DNA of 6,141 nucleotides from Bathymodiolus brooksi thiotrophic gill symbiont (GTDB lineage: Bacteria; Pseudomonadota; Gammaproteobacteria; PS1; Pseudothioglobaceae): positions 1 to 6,141 of the forward strand of contig NZ_CAHJWD020000437.1 of assembly GCF_903642095.1 (NCBI RefSeq). Reading direction: 5' to 3'. The translations under genes and the position numbers were made by a program. Below are positions 1 through 6,095 of the stretch, one piece after another (position 1 is the first letter of the stretch; each line of letters opens with the position of its first letter). The notes under the pieces are model-generated. The model made no database searches. It was given only the letters and a program-made list of their open reading frames with translations, and had not been told where the DNA came from.

Positions 1-381
1 GCTGAAATTAAGCACTATCTCAGTAAAAAACTAAAAAACTAAAAGAGTATTGGAGTCCTGAGAAAATCGTAGGACGCTTAGAGTTGGATGAGGAAGTTAA
101 GATCAGCACTGAACCCCCCTCTTTGTTTTGCAAAACAAAGCGGTAGGGGGTGTACTTTATAAATACCTTCGCCATCAGCACAAGAAGTATCGCAAACGCT
201 ATGGCAAGTATGATTACCGAGGTATCAACTAGGTCGAGTTGATATTGATAATCGCCCTAGTATTGTAGATGCTCGCACCCGTATTGGCGATTGGTAGGTT
301 GATTTGGTTATCGGTAAAGGTCATAAAGATGGCTTTACCACCCTTGCTGAGCGTAAGAGCAGGCTTTATCTCGCCACTTAT
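1..381 (+). pseudogene. IS30-family transposase remnant, truncated and frameshifted
   Basis: Relic of an IS30-type DDE transposase, the enzyme that moves the insertion sequence. The homology changes frame several times. Frame 1 gives AEIKHYLSKK and hits TAA at 40-42. Frame 3 from 48 gives YWSPEKIVGRLELDEE then VKISTE. Frame 2 from 134 gives NKAVGGVLYKYLRHQHKKYR and then RKRYGKYDYRG, with a TAG at 230-232. Frame 1 from 235 gives RVDIDNRPSIVDARTRIGDW, a TAG at 295-297 where the family normally has Glu, then VDLVIGKGHKDGFTTLAERK and SRLYLA. The VDLVIG segment holds the first catalytic Asp of the IS30 core. The later catalytic Asp and Glu are absent because homology stops near 381; the frame then ends at TAA 406-408. 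The 5' part lies outside the window. No terminal inverted repeat is visible on the right. The family call is by remembered motifs and is strong; the protein cannot be functional. Confidence 0.88.
114..150. repeat. GC-capped quasi-palindrome inside the transposase relic
   Basis: The core 121-140 is a perfect 20-bp palindrome (CTTTGTTTTG followed by its complement). It is extended by a CCCCCT arm at 115-120 pairing with AGGGGG at 145-150, with CGGT (141-144) left as a bulge on the right side. The right half still encodes transposase residues NKAVGG. The left half replaces the family's expected TIYRYIY-like residues after ISTE. It therefore looks like an inverted copy of the right half, although a small mobile palindromic repeat is also possible. 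It could form a strong hairpin in single-stranded DNA or RNA, but no T tract follows it. Confidence 0.8.
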
Positions 382-429
382 GGTGTGAATTCAAGTTTAT
401 TAAAATAATAATTTTTTGAAAAAATGGTG

Positions 430-2109
430 TTATAGCAATTCAGGTCTATATTCAAAGTGCATGGTGTCGTAGTGATACCACTTTCCGCCCCAAATAAAAC
501 CATATTTTTCAAAAGTATCAATAATGATTTGTGGAATTTTACTGGTATGCGGTGCAAGGATTCTGTGCTCATCTGTGCATTTACAATCCCACTCCCAGTA
601 GCTAGATTTAGTAATATTAAGATCAATTGCAATACCAAAACTGTGCAGACTTAATCGATTGGTGCCTTTAACTTTACGCCATTTGTAGCTACCTCCAATA
701 TCCTGAATAAAGGGTTTAAGCTCTGGGTATTTATCTAATTCTTCGCCAATGGCTTTGATTTTACTTGCCACGCCGTTAATTTTAGTCACTTTAATTTTGC
801 GTCCATCCGATTTTGGTGCCCAAACAATTTCAACAAGGTTTTTTTCAACTTCAGCTTGGGTGCTACCATACATGGTTTTGAAAAAATCTTGATTGGTGAT
901 TCTGCCTGGATCGAAACGAGGTTTTACTGGCGTTGTAATTTTGCCTTTTAGGTAAGGGTAGTGGAATTGGTTTTTGATGTCTGGATTGACGAGCAATTCA
1001 TCAGCTGTTTTAGTTTTTTTGTCATCAAATAATAGGCGTTTACCGTCTTTAAAAAGAATGTGATTGTCAGAAAAATCCGCTATCACATTTGAGTAATTCC
1101 TTAATAATTTTCGTGCATTGTTTGGAAATTTCTTGTGTTGATTGATTACTTCAATGTCAATTAATTTAATTACCTCCACCTTTGTATCTAAGAAATTTCT
1201 GTCTATTAAAAATGTACCAACCCCATCTGCACTGCCAGAAAAATTGGTATTACCGCCAACGGTAAGCATATCGCCATTTTCTGCATCTAAAATTTGATAA
1301 ATAATTTCTGTGTGGTGCGCTTTACCGTCTTTGGTTGATATATACAGTACCATATCCCCTTCTTGCGGTAGATATGCTTTGTTTTTCAATTGCTGATGAC
1401 TAACTAATAATTTTTTAGCCGCTGCTTGTTCGCGCATGATTTCAACAGTCCAAGTATCGGCATAATATTCGTTAAAATACTCTCCAATAGTGCTAAAGGT
1501 TTGATCTAAAATAGTGCAAACAAATCCTTGACACCAATACGCCCAAGTTCCATCATGGTTGTTCATATAAGCCCTAACCCATGGGCCAATATTATTTTCC
1601 ATCAACTCAGAGGCTCTATATTGCAAGTGTTTGGTGGCAAAATATTTCATTTTTTGGCGTAATGTTTTATTTGTGAAAGCCCGAACATCAAACGCTCTGG
1701 TCATTGGCGAAACTAGTGCCTTCCAAGTTGTATGATCTACTACACCTGTTGCAGGTAAATTAACAAATAATTGCACTTGTTTAAGGATTTTTTCGGTTGT
1801 TTTATCAAATTCTTTATCTGGTACAATCTTAATAAGATCGCTGATAAAATTCTCATTAAGTTGCCATAACATCAACCACTCTTCTATTTTGACAACCTCT
1901 GGTCCTTTATCGCCTATTTTGTAGTCCTTTTTCAGTGGTGCTATCTCTTCAAGATAATCTTTTTTTACTAATAATTGGTTGCTTGGCTGTGGTTGTTTTA
2001 TTTTGTTAGCCACATATGAATTAGTGCAAGAAGTAAGAAAAACAGTGGTGTTTAAAACAAAAATAACAACAACATAACGAAGAAATTTTTTTTTGAATAG
2101 GATTTGCAT
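430..2109 (-). CDS. Peptidoglycan-hydrolase lipoprotein: PG-binding, CHAP-like and M15 carboxypeptidase domains
   Basis: Predicted envelope lipoprotein of 559 residues that trims murein. Residues 1-28 form a lipoprotein signal: KKK basic start, hydrophobic core and an LTSC lipobox with Cys28 as the acylation site. Residues about 63-136 resemble a PG_binding_1 domain (YKIGDKGPEV and PATGVVDHTTW). Residues about 150-305 look like a CHAP/NlpC-type cysteine hydrolase, with Cys193 in WCQGF, His266 in HHTEI and Asn287 in GGNTN as the probable triad. Residues about 330-559 match M15-type D,D-carboxypeptidases (VanY-like): the leading region DPGRITNQDFFKTMYG, then SLHSFGIAID with zinc ligands His489 and Asp496, and WYHYDTMHFEYRPEL with His551. 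All key residues are present. Known M15 enzymes remove the terminal D-Ala from stem peptides; CHAP enzymes cut amide or cross-bridge bonds, and which bond this one cuts is unknown. The only start giving the full signal peptide is the ATG at 2109; no good Shine-Dalgarno precedes it. The gene is transcribed away from the iron operon and appears monocistronic. Confidence 0.9.
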   Translation of the reverse strand: MQILFKKKFLRYVVVIFVLNTTVFLTSCTNSYVANKIKQPQPSNQLLVKKDYLEEIAPLKKDYKIGDKGPEVVKIEEWLMLWQLNENFISDLIKIVPDKEFDKTTEKILKQVQLFVNLPATGVVDHTTWKALVSPMTRAFDVRAFTNKTLRQKMKYFATKHLQYRASELMENNIGPWVRAYMNNHDGTWAYWCQGFVCTILDQTFSTIGEYFNEYYADTWTVEIMREQAAAKKLLVSHQQLKNKAYLPQEGDMVLYISTKDGKAHHTEIIYQILDAENGDMLTVGGNTNFSGSADGVGTFLIDRNFLDTKVEVIKLIDIEVINQHKKFPNNARKLLRNYSNVIADFSDNHILFKDGKRLLFDDKKTKTADELLVNPDIKNQFHYPYLKGKITTPVKPRFDPGRITNQDFFKTMYGSTQAEVEKNLVEIVWAPKSDGRKIKVTKINGVASKIKAIGEELDKYPELKPFIQDIGGSYKWRKVKGTNRLSLHSFGIAIDLNITKSSYWEWDCKCTDEHRILAPHTSKIPQIIIDTFEKYGFIWGGKWYHYDTMHFEYRPELL

Positions 2110-2143
2110 AAGAAAATATTGAAAAAGTTAAGATATTTCAAAA

Positions 2144-2149
2144 ATTATA
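2144..2149 (-). promoter_or_regulatory. Predicted -10 box of the murein-hydrolase lipoprotein gene
   Basis: On the - strand this reads TATAAT, a perfect sigma-70 -10 hexamer. Transcription would start near 2137 and leave a leader of about 28 nt before the ATG at 2109. There is no good TTGACA-like -35 at 16-18 bp spacing, so an activator may be needed or the promoter may be weak. The box lies within the 3' end of the decayed acetyltransferase gene, so this promoter probably became active after, or despite, that gene's loss. Confidence 0.5.
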
Positions 2150-2151
2150 CC

Positions 2152-2165
2152 TATTCTTTGGAATA
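2152..2165. promoter_or_regulatory. Small inverted repeat in the lipoprotein promoter spacer
   Basis: TATTC at 2152-2156 and GAATA at 2161-2165 form a 5-4-5 inverted repeat directly upstream of the TATAAT of the lipoprotein gene. Its position between the -10 and -35 regions is where a repressor often binds. The arms are short and AT-rich, so chance occurrence is quite possible. Confidence 0.2.
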
Positions 2166-2490
2166 AAGCTCTCTTGTAAGCCAGATTGTGTAAACCCTCC
2201 CCAACTAAATTATTAGATTCCCACGCACCAACTGTAAGATTGCTATTTGAAATCATACCTTCCATACATTCTTTGTCTTAAACAGGGCGACGCTCACCCA
2301 ACCCAGAGTTTATCAATAATTTTATAAATTAATTAGTATTTATTGGTTCATTGATTTTATATTTAATGCCCATAGTTTTCTTTTTACAGTTAACTATTTA
2401 TTAGCCACATAATATAACAATAAAAATGACAATTTTTTAAGTTGTGTTTTGCCAGTAAGCAATTAGTCGGTATTTATTATGGTTTTCTTA

Positions 2491-2496
2491 TATAAT
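2491..2496 (+). promoter_or_regulatory. Predicted -10 box of the iron-transport operon
   Basis: A perfect TATAAT placing the transcription start near 2503. No convincing -35 is present at the usual spacing (the 17-bp position reads CGGTAT). The stretch 2374-2490 upstream is AT-rich and shows nothing else I can support. The start would fall inside the adjacent Fur-like site, the classic arrangement for repression by iron-loaded Fur. Confidence 0.5.
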
Positions 2497-2513
2497 ATTG
2501 AGAATCATTCTTA
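2494..2513 (+). promoter_or_regulatory. Fur-box-like operator of the iron-transport operon
   Basis: The core at 2499-2513 is TGAGAATCATTCTTA, a 7-1-7 inverted repeat with six of seven arm pairs matching. Against the 19-base Fur consensus GATAATGATAATCATTATC, bases 2494-2512 match at 14 positions, including the whole central AATCATT. It overlaps the last bases of the -10 box and the likely transcription start, and it sits directly before a ferric-iron ABC operon. Taken together this supports repression by Fur when iron is plentiful. No Fur gene is in the window, so the regulator is inferred. Confidence 0.72.
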
Positions 2514-2516
2514 TTA

Positions 2517-3185
2517 GTGTTTATCAATGTTATGTTAGTTGTTCGTAATCTTTTTATACAATATCAAGGTAATCAGGTTTTACAGGGCTTTGACCTTGAA
2601 TTGGCACAGGGTGATATTTTTGCTTTATTGGGTGATAGTGGCAGTGGAAAATCTTCGGCATTGCATTTTATTGCAGGGTTGGATGAGGCACACAATGGCA
2701 GTGTGGTTTTGGATGGAAAGCTGCTTTCAGACAATGGACAGCATCAAACGCCGTCTGAAAGTCGGGGGGTGGGTATGGTGTTTCAGGATTATGCGTTGTT
2801 TCCACATATGAATGTTGAGAAAAATATTGCTTTTGGCATTGACCATCAGTCTAAGCGTGAGCAACAAATACGAGTGAAAGAATTACTATCTTTAGTTGAT
2901 TTAACGGGTATTGAGAAAAAATACTCGCATCAATTATCTGGTGGTGAACAGCAACGAGTGGCTTTGGCTCGTGCGTTAGCACCTGAGCCAAAGTTATTGT
3001 TATTGGATGAATCTTTTTCTAGTTTGGATCAAAAACATCGGGAAACTTTAGCTAAGCAGGTGAGGGATGTTTTAAAAAAAACCAACACCACTACTATTTT
3101 GGTAACGCATGATAAGGCTGAAGCAGTGGCATTTTCAGACCGATATGGCACTATTGAAAATCAAAAATTACAGGAGAAAAAATGA
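2517..3185 (+). CDS. fbpC: Ferric-iron ABC transporter, ATP-binding subunit (FbpC-like, short form)
   Basis: Cytoplasmic ATPase that drives Fe(III) import by the two genes downstream. All ABC motifs are present: Walker A GDSGSGKS (39-46), Q-loop VFQDYALFPHM with Gln90, signature LSGGEQQR (140-147), Walker B LLLLDE (160-165), D-loop SSLD and H-loop VTHD with His198. The residue after Walker B Glu165 is Ser where most relatives have Pro. At 222 residues it ends soon after the nucleotide-binding domain; typical FbpC proteins are about 350 and carry a C-terminal regulatory TOBE region, so this is closer in size to ThiQ. The ORF opens at GTG 2517, but ATG 2532 (residue 6, MLVVRNL) fits the family's N-terminus better and leaves more room behind the predicted promoter; neither start has a clear Shine-Dalgarno. 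The stop overlaps the next start as ATGA. Iron specificity comes from the neighbour, not from this protein. Confidence 0.88.
   Translation: MFINVMLVVRNLFIQYQGNQVLQGFDLELAQGDIFALLGDSGSGKSSALHFIAGLDEAHNGSVVLDGKLLSDNGQHQTPSESRGVGMVFQDYALFPHMNVEKNIAFGIDHQSKREQQIRVKELLSLVDLTGIEKKYSHQLSGGEQQRVALARALAPEPKLLLLDESFSSLDQKHRETLAKQVRDVLKKTNTTTILVTHDKAEAVAFSDRYGTIENQKLQEKK
3172..3176 (+). promoter_or_regulatory. Shine-Dalgarno for the iron-binding protein gene
   Basis: AGGAG with a 5-nt spacer before the ATG at 3182, lying inside the end of the ATPase gene. It is the only strong ribosome-binding site in the operon. It fixes this start and suggests the secreted binding protein is made in larger amounts than the ATPase, as is usual for such systems. 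Confidence 0.75.
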
Positions 3186-4180
3186 TAAAAATATTAATAT
3201 TTTCATTGTTAGTAACGAGCAGTATTACTGCAATTGCAGCGATTAGCGATTCGGTTACTGTGTATAGTTCTAGAAAAGAACATTTAATTAAGCCGTTATT
3301 TGACGCTTTTACAAAAGACACAGGTATTAAGGTAAGTTATTTAACAGGTAAAGGCGGCGCATTGATTGAGCGTTTAAAGCTGGAAGGTAAAAATACCAAG
3401 GCTGATATGTTTATGACGGTAGATGCGGGCAATCTTTGGTATGCAGGCTCGCAGGGGGTGTTTCAAAAAGTCAAAACAAAGACATTGGAAAACAATATTC
3501 CCGCCCATTTAAGAGACCCTGAAGGCTTGTGGACAGGCTTGTCGGTGCGTGCTAGAACTATTGTTTATAACACCAAACAAGTCAATCCAAAGGATTTATC
3601 TACTTATGCGAATTTAGCATTACCACAATGGGAAGGGCGTTTGTGCCTAAGAACCAGTAAAAAAATCTATACCAAGTCTTTAGTGGCATCGCTAATTTAT
3701 CACCATGGAGAGAGCAAAGCAGGCGATATTGTCAGTGGTTGGGTGAATAATTTAGCAGCCACACCCAATGCCAAAGATTCACATGTAATGAATGCAATTT
3801 TATCTGGGCAATGTGATGTGGGCTTGGTTAATACTTATTATTATGGGCGTTTAGTGGAAAAAAAGCCTAACTTGCCATTGAAATTATTCTGGGCTAATCA
3901 AAATACCACAGGCGTGCATGTAAATATATCGGGTGCTGGTGTAACTAAGTATGCAAAAAATCCAAAGGCAGCTACTAGATTGTTAGAATGGCTATCTAGC
4001 ACCAAAGCACAGGCAATTTATGGTGCATTAAATCAAGAATACCCTGCCAATCAAAGCGTTGCATTAAGCAGTGTAGTATCCGCATGGGGTGCGTTTAAGC
4101 AAGATAAAATGAATTTATCACAAGCAGGTATCTTGCAAGCCACAGCAGTTAAATTAATGCAGAAAAAAGGTTATCGCTAG
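3182..4180 (+). CDS. fbpA: Periplasmic ferric-iron-binding protein of ABC transporter (FbpA/FutA-like)
   Basis: Captures Fe(III) in the periplasm and delivers it to the permease. Residues 1-19 form a Sec signal peptide (MIK, hydrophobic core, AIA) with cleavage likely just after Ala19. The mature protein begins with the family opening VTVYSSRKEHLIKPLF (25-40), followed by GKGGALIERLK, ADMFMTVDAGNLW and the TIVYN motif with Tyr129. NTYYYGRL (217-224) carries the adjacent tyrosines that ligate iron in FbpA/FutA proteins; Tyr219, Tyr220 and Tyr129 are the likely ligands. Cys155 (RLCLR) and Cys211 (GQCDVG) could form a disulfide. At 332 residues it is of normal length and has no lipobox. The tyrosine motif separates it from related thiamine (ThiB) and phosphonate binders. 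It overlaps the ATPase gene by ATGA and lies 9 nt before the permease gene, so all three should share one mRNA. Confidence 0.93.
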   Translation: MIKILIFSLLVTSSITAIAAISDSVTVYSSRKEHLIKPLFDAFTKDTGIKVSYLTGKGGALIERLKLEGKNTKADMFMTVDAGNLWYAGSQGVFQKVKTKTLENNIPAHLRDPEGLWTGLSVRARTIVYNTKQVNPKDLSTYANLALPQWEGRLCLRTSKKIYTKSLVASLIYHHGESKAGDIVSGWVNNLAATPNAKDSHVMNAILSGQCDVGLVNTYYYGRLVEKKPNLPLKLFWANQNTTGVHVNISGAGVTKYAKNPKAATRLLEWLSSTKAQAIYGALNQEYPANQSVALSSVVSAWGAFKQDKMNLSQAGILQATAVKLMQKKGYR

Positions 4181-4189
4181 ATCGTAAAT

Positions 4190-5794
4190 ATGCACAGATG
4201 TTTAAATACAAAAATCTGGATAAGCGCATTGGCATTGCTAGTAGCACTACCTATTTTTGTGGTGGCTTTTTCTTGGGTTTTGCCCGAACACGAGTTGTGG
4301 GTGCATTTTTCTGAGAACTTATTACCAAGTTTAATTTACTCTACTGTTATTTTGTTAGTCGGTGTTGGCATTGGCGTAACCTTACTTGGCACAGTATTGG
4401 CATATTTGGTGGTAATGGTAGAATTCCCTGGTAGAAAATGGCTAGAATGGGCGTTGTTTTTGCCATTTGCCATTCCTGCGTATGTGTTGGCTTTTGTGTA
4501 TTTAGGCGTGTTTGATTATTCGGGCTATGCACAGGTATGGATGCGAGAGACATTAGACATACCGGGGTTTGATATTCGTTCAGGTTCGTGGGCAATTATT
4601 TTGACCTTTGTGTTGGTTTTTTATCCTTATGTTTATATGATGGCGCGTGCCTCATTTAAACGCCAAAAAATTAGTATGATTGAGGTGGGTAGATTATTAG
4701 GTGCAAGTCCAATCCGTGTTTTTTTTAAAATATCCTTACCACTAGCTCGCCCAGCAGTGGCAGCAGGTTTACTGGTAACGCTAATGGAAACGCTAGCTGA
4801 TTTTGGCGTGGTAAGTTTGTTTAACTATGATACTTTTACCACGGCAATTTATTCTGCTTGGGGGGATTTTCGTTCTATTGAAGTAGCAGCACAACTTGCG
4901 TCATTATTGGTATTGGTGGCATTTTTCTTAATTTATTTTGAGAAAAAAGCCCGCGGTCAGGCTAAGTATTATTCTGCCGATGTGAGTAACAAAAAACCCT
5001 ACCAAGCACGGGGTGCCGTTGGTTGGTTAATTACTTTATTTGTTTTTGGTGTATTTATGCTTTCATTTGCCATGCCAATGTTGCAATTGCTTATTTGGGG
5101 CTGGAGTTCTATCGCATTAGAATGGAGCACTAAGTATCTTGATTTGATTTCATCAACGGCTATTTTAACCTTAAGTGCGGTAATTGCCACCCTTGTGATT
5201 GCGACAATATTGGCACTTCCTAATCACTGTAAACAAGGCAGTATTTGGTTAAAAAGTGTGATTCAATTGGCGACTTTGGGTTATGCCTTACCCGGGTCAG
5301 TGATGGCAGTGGGTTTGCTTTACGGTATCAATCAAATTTCTGTGATTAATATATTTTTTGGTGGCGAATCGATTAATCATATTGTTTTTGGCTCAATTGT
5401 GTTGTTGTTGTTTGCTTATGTATCGCGTTTTATGACGATTGCTTACAGTTCTATTGAGGCATCTGCACAGCAAATTAAACCCGTATTTACGCAAAGCGCC
5501 CGTTTACTAGGCGCATCCCGTCTAAAACTTGTTATGCAAGTATATTTACCAATGATAACACCGGGAATTTTAGCAGGTGGATTACTGGTGGCAGTTGATT
5601 TGATGAAAGAGTTACCCGCCACCTATTTGTTACGCCCCTTTGGCTGGGATACGCTCGCCATCCAAGTCTATGAACTTAGTGCAGAAGGGTTGTTTGAACG
5701 CGCTGCTGTGCCAGCATTGATTATGGTATTGTTTGGCTCAATGCTAATGCTAATTTTTCAAGTGTTAGATAGACGCTCTTCAAAGAACGCCTAA
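4190..5794 (+). CDS. fbpB: Ferric-iron ABC transporter, fused permease (FbpB-like)
   Basis: Inner-membrane channel of the Fe(III) importer. It is a tandem fusion of two permease halves in 534 residues, the normal length for FbpB and ThiP. Hydrophobic stretches suggest about 12 helices: roughly six up to residue 250, a charged loop near 252-272 (EKKARGQAKYYSADVSNKK), then six more to about residue 527. Each half has the cytoplasmic EAA loop that docks on the ATPase: EVGRLLGAS..(I)SLP at 165-184 and QSARLLGAS..VYLP at 435-454. Downstream of the second loop, DLMKELPATYLLRPFGWDTL is a strongly conserved stretch of iron permeases. The ATG at 4190 follows the previous stop by 9 nt; there is no good Shine-Dalgarno at normal spacing (AAGG at 4167-4170 is too far), so translation may be coupled. 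Family membership is certain; iron as substrate rests on the binding protein. Confidence 0.93.
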   Translation: MHRCLNTKIWISALALLVALPIFVVAFSWVLPEHELWVHFSENLLPSLIYSTVILLVGVGIGVTLLGTVLAYLVVMVEFPGRKWLEWALFLPFAIPAYVLAFVYLGVFDYSGYAQVWMRETLDIPGFDIRSGSWAIILTFVLVFYPYVYMMARASFKRQKISMIEVGRLLGASPIRVFFKISLPLARPAVAAGLLVTLMETLADFGVVSLFNYDTFTTAIYSAWGDFRSIEVAAQLASLLVLVAFFLIYFEKKARGQAKYYSADVSNKKPYQARGAVGWLITLFVFGVFMLSFAMPMLQLLIWGWSSIALEWSTKYLDLISSTAILTLSAVIATLVIATILALPNHCKQGSIWLKSVIQLATLGYALPGSVMAVGLLYGINQISVINIFFGGESINHIVFGSIVLLLFAYVSRFMTIAYSSIEASAQQIKPVFTQSARLLGASRLKLVMQVYLPMITPGILAGGLLVAVDLMKELPATYLLRPFGWDTLAIQVYELSAEGLFERAAVPALIMVLFGSMLMLIFQVLDRRSSKNA

Positions 5795-5807
5795 CTTAAC
5801 ATACAAT

Positions 5808-6095
5808 AAAGCCCTATTTGGCTGGACAATGCCTACTAGGTATGTAAATGGGCAGTAAAGAAATTAGGCATTAAAGTTAAAGAAGTATTGCTATTTTCCA
5901 CTGGAATGATTGGATAAACTTTGCCAATGTAGTATTTTTTTTAGGCAATATTGTCATACTTTCCACCCAACTATCAGCCAAAAAATTGCCAAGTAGCATA
6001 AGCGATTTTTACTACAGATTTAGTTGAAAAAATCTGTTCCAAGTAATTTGAAATAAAGGATAAAACCATCAGAATTATTAGCATTAAATCACATC
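5808..6095 (+). pseudogene. argJ: argJ remnant (glutamate N-acetyltransferase)
   Basis: Decayed copy of ArgJ, the arginine-pathway enzyme that transfers acetyl from N-acetylornithine to glutamate. Several pieces fall in the right order. KALF near 5808 is followed by a damaged AGNANA-like stretch. From 5852 frame 2 reads AVKKLGIKVKEVLLFSTGMIG, then TAA at 5915-5917 where Glu is expected, TLPM, and TAG at 5930-5932. Frame 1 around 5959 reads LSTQLSAK. Frame 2 from 5984 reads NCQVA, TAA (5999-6001), AIFTTDLVEKICSK, TAA (6044-6046), then FEIKDKTIRIISIK. These match the ArgJ blocks FSTGxIGExLPM, NWxxAAxAIxTTD and FEIxxKTIxIxGIxKG. The autocleavage Thr region (ATML) cannot be made out, and the last 45 bases of the window are not recognisable. 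The 5' part of the gene is missing directly after the permease. Clearly non-functional; the identification is from recalled motifs. Confidence 0.8.

Larger units (their letters stand above)
2128..2373 (-). pseudogene. GNAT-family N-acetyltransferase remnant
   Basis: Relic of a small GNAT acetyltransferase, an enzyme family that moves an acetyl group from acetyl-CoA to an amine. Reading from the ATG at 2373 in one unbroken frame gives MGIKYKINEPINTN, a TAA (2329-2331), FIKLLINSGLGERRPV, a TAA (2278-2280), DKECMEGMISNSNLTVGAWE and SNNLVGE. It then jumps to GLHNLAYKRALFQRIGI and stops at TAA 2128-2130. The N-terminal half resembles the GNAT type with ERRPV..D, CMEGM, NL.V.AW and LVG motifs. The segment that should follow LVG (about VARSVTDF.Y) is missing, and the text resumes at LA-V-like, Q-R-I-G-I motif A, where acetyl-CoA would bind. 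With two internal stops, an internal deletion and loss of the C-terminus it is non-functional. The frame being kept throughout suggests fairly recent decay. Family call by memory of motifs; substrate unknown. Confidence 0.65.

Noticed and set aside
411..425. Perfect ATTTTTT-G-AAAAAAT palindrome just past the end of the lipoprotein gene, as a terminator
   Set aside because: The stem is all A/T with a one-base loop, so it would not form a stable RNA hairpin; probably chance in AT-rich DNA.
380..430. ATGGTGT repeated at 380-386 and 424-430 as a target-site duplication of the insertion sequence
   Set aside because: Both copies lie on the same side of the transposase relic with no terminal repeat between them; a 7-mer match is likely chance.
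457..654. 65-residue + strand ORF opposite the lipoprotein gene
   Set aside because: Lies wholly antisense to the conserved M15 domain, shows no motif and no ribosome-binding site; a shadow frame.
2449..2480. TTGCCA (2449-2454) with TATTAT (2475-2480) as a second promoter for the iron operon
   Set aside because: The spacer is 20 bp, too long for normal sigma-70 use.
4347..4595. 82-residue - strand ORF within the permease gene
   Set aside because: Antisense to conserved membrane segments and of random composition; a shadow frame.
2517..5794. Thiamine (ThiBPQ-type) transporter as alternative identity
   Set aside because: ATPase and permease sizes would fit, but the binding protein has the YSSRKEH opening and NTYYYGRL iron-tyrosine motif, and a Fur-like site precedes the operon.
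5810..5823. AGCC...GGCT stem after the permease gene, as the operon terminator
   Set aside because: Only 4-5 bp of stem and no following T tract; the bases are better explained as part of the argJ relic.
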